Assembly: GCA_902495245.1 (NCBI GenBank)
Contig: CABUWI010000001.1
Location: 186,001 to 250,000 of the forward strand
Length of the DNA stretch: 64,000 nt
Direction: 5' to 3'
DNA from: an uncultured Porphyromonadaceae bacterium
Lineage (GTDB): Bacteria; Bacteroidota; Bacteroidia; Bacteroidales; Muribaculaceae
The notes under the pieces were generated by a model. That model was not told where the DNA came from. It was given only the letters and a program-made list of their open reading frames with translations, and did not search any database. The stretch's first letter is position 1; every line of letters starts with the position of its first letter. This document shows positions 63,821 to 64,000 of this stretch, piece by piece. Made by a program: the position numbers and the translations under genes.

Positions 63821-64000
63821 ATGACAGACAAGAATCTCATAAACGGACTCTACCGCCGCTTTCGCCGGCGCCCGGCGACACTTGACGGCCGCAATCTGAG
63901 ATTGCTCGCAGACTTCATTGTCGACGAGCGCGGCATATCGTTGCAAGACGACGACCTTGTCTTCACCGAAACGCCGCCCGACGCACCGTTCCACAAGATT
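63821..64000 (+). CDS. Unknown protein, first 60 codons (cut by right edge)
   Basis: ATG at 63821 opens a frame that is still open at 64000. The visible part is MTDKNLINGLYRRFRRRPAT followed by LDGRNLRLLADFIVDERG and an acidic-proline stretch. No signal peptide or recognisable domain. It starts 54 bp after the SDR gene; coding character is inferred from the open frame and codon use like its neighbours. Confidence 0.6.
   Translation, partial: MTDKNLINGLYRRFRRRPATLDGRNLRLLADFIVDERGISLQDDDLVFTETPPDAPFHKI

Overview
The window looks like a stretch of ordinary chromosome from a fairly GC-rich member of the Bacteroidales, most like a gut Muribaculaceae-type organism; that placement is inferred from gene content and promoters, with no database search. 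Bacteroidota features seen directly are many -7 boxes of the form TAnnTTTG (often TAACTTTG or TAAATTTG), several with a TTTG about 19-21 bp upstream; no consistent Shine-Dalgarno sequences; very tight ATGA gene overlaps; a PorW/SprE-type lipoprotein; and a YDLQGR-type C-terminal tail on three secreted proteins. I found one tRNA and no rRNA, CRISPR array, insertion sequence, integrase or phage gene.

Layout. 1-9.4 kb, minus strand: clpP-clpX-recQ-ftsE-lysC (aspartokinase, cut by the left edge), then gyrA followed by a secreted TPR protein. 9.5-16 kb, minus strand: a surface-sugar region with wecC-wecG-wecB, a CaCA antiporter and a GNAT enzyme, preceded by a separate unit of two FdtA-like ketoisomerases and a DegT aminotransferase. 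A MATE exporter lies divergently at 16.1-17.5 kb. 17.5-24.3 kb: flavodiiron protein, metF-metH and an OmpA-family protein. 24.4 kb: tRNA-Ala(GGC). 24.5-36.7 kb: DUF5009-like acyltransferase, DUF3943 protein, PorW-like lipoprotein, and a plus-strand run of six genes (PD40 protein, PAP2 phosphatase fused to a predicted outer-membrane barrel, nitroreductase, DUF2520 protein, KdsC-like phosphatase, Maf), facing an rluD-type gene, a PASTA protein and rpsO.

36.9-44.9 kb is the most accessory part. A two-domain SGNH hydrolase, a CotH-family kinase and a GH95 fucosidase/galactosidase all end in the same YDLxGR...P..GL[YF]I.NG tail, which suggests a common surface-sorting route; a thioredoxin sits among them. 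45-49.7 kb holds translation and RNA genes on the minus strand (rluB-asnS and rplY-pth-hslR). From 49.8 kb genes are mostly on the plus strand: a membrane-anchored YbjN/TPR-like protein; an RlmL-type methyltransferase, purD, a membrane protein and pdxB; then rho-rbfA-lolE. An ldcA/CobW-GTPase pair on the minus strand and a sugar-epimerase-like SDR with a zinc finger close the window, followed by a partial unknown gene.

The strongest leads are the PAP2-barrel fusion with an internal signal peptide, the shared sorting tail together with a catalytically dead second SGNH domain, the tandem ketoisomerases of which one has lost a catalytic histidine, TTAATTY heptamer arrays directly upstream of two promoters, and the structured leader plus long disordered N-terminus of rho. 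I did not find a clear new defence or mobile system.
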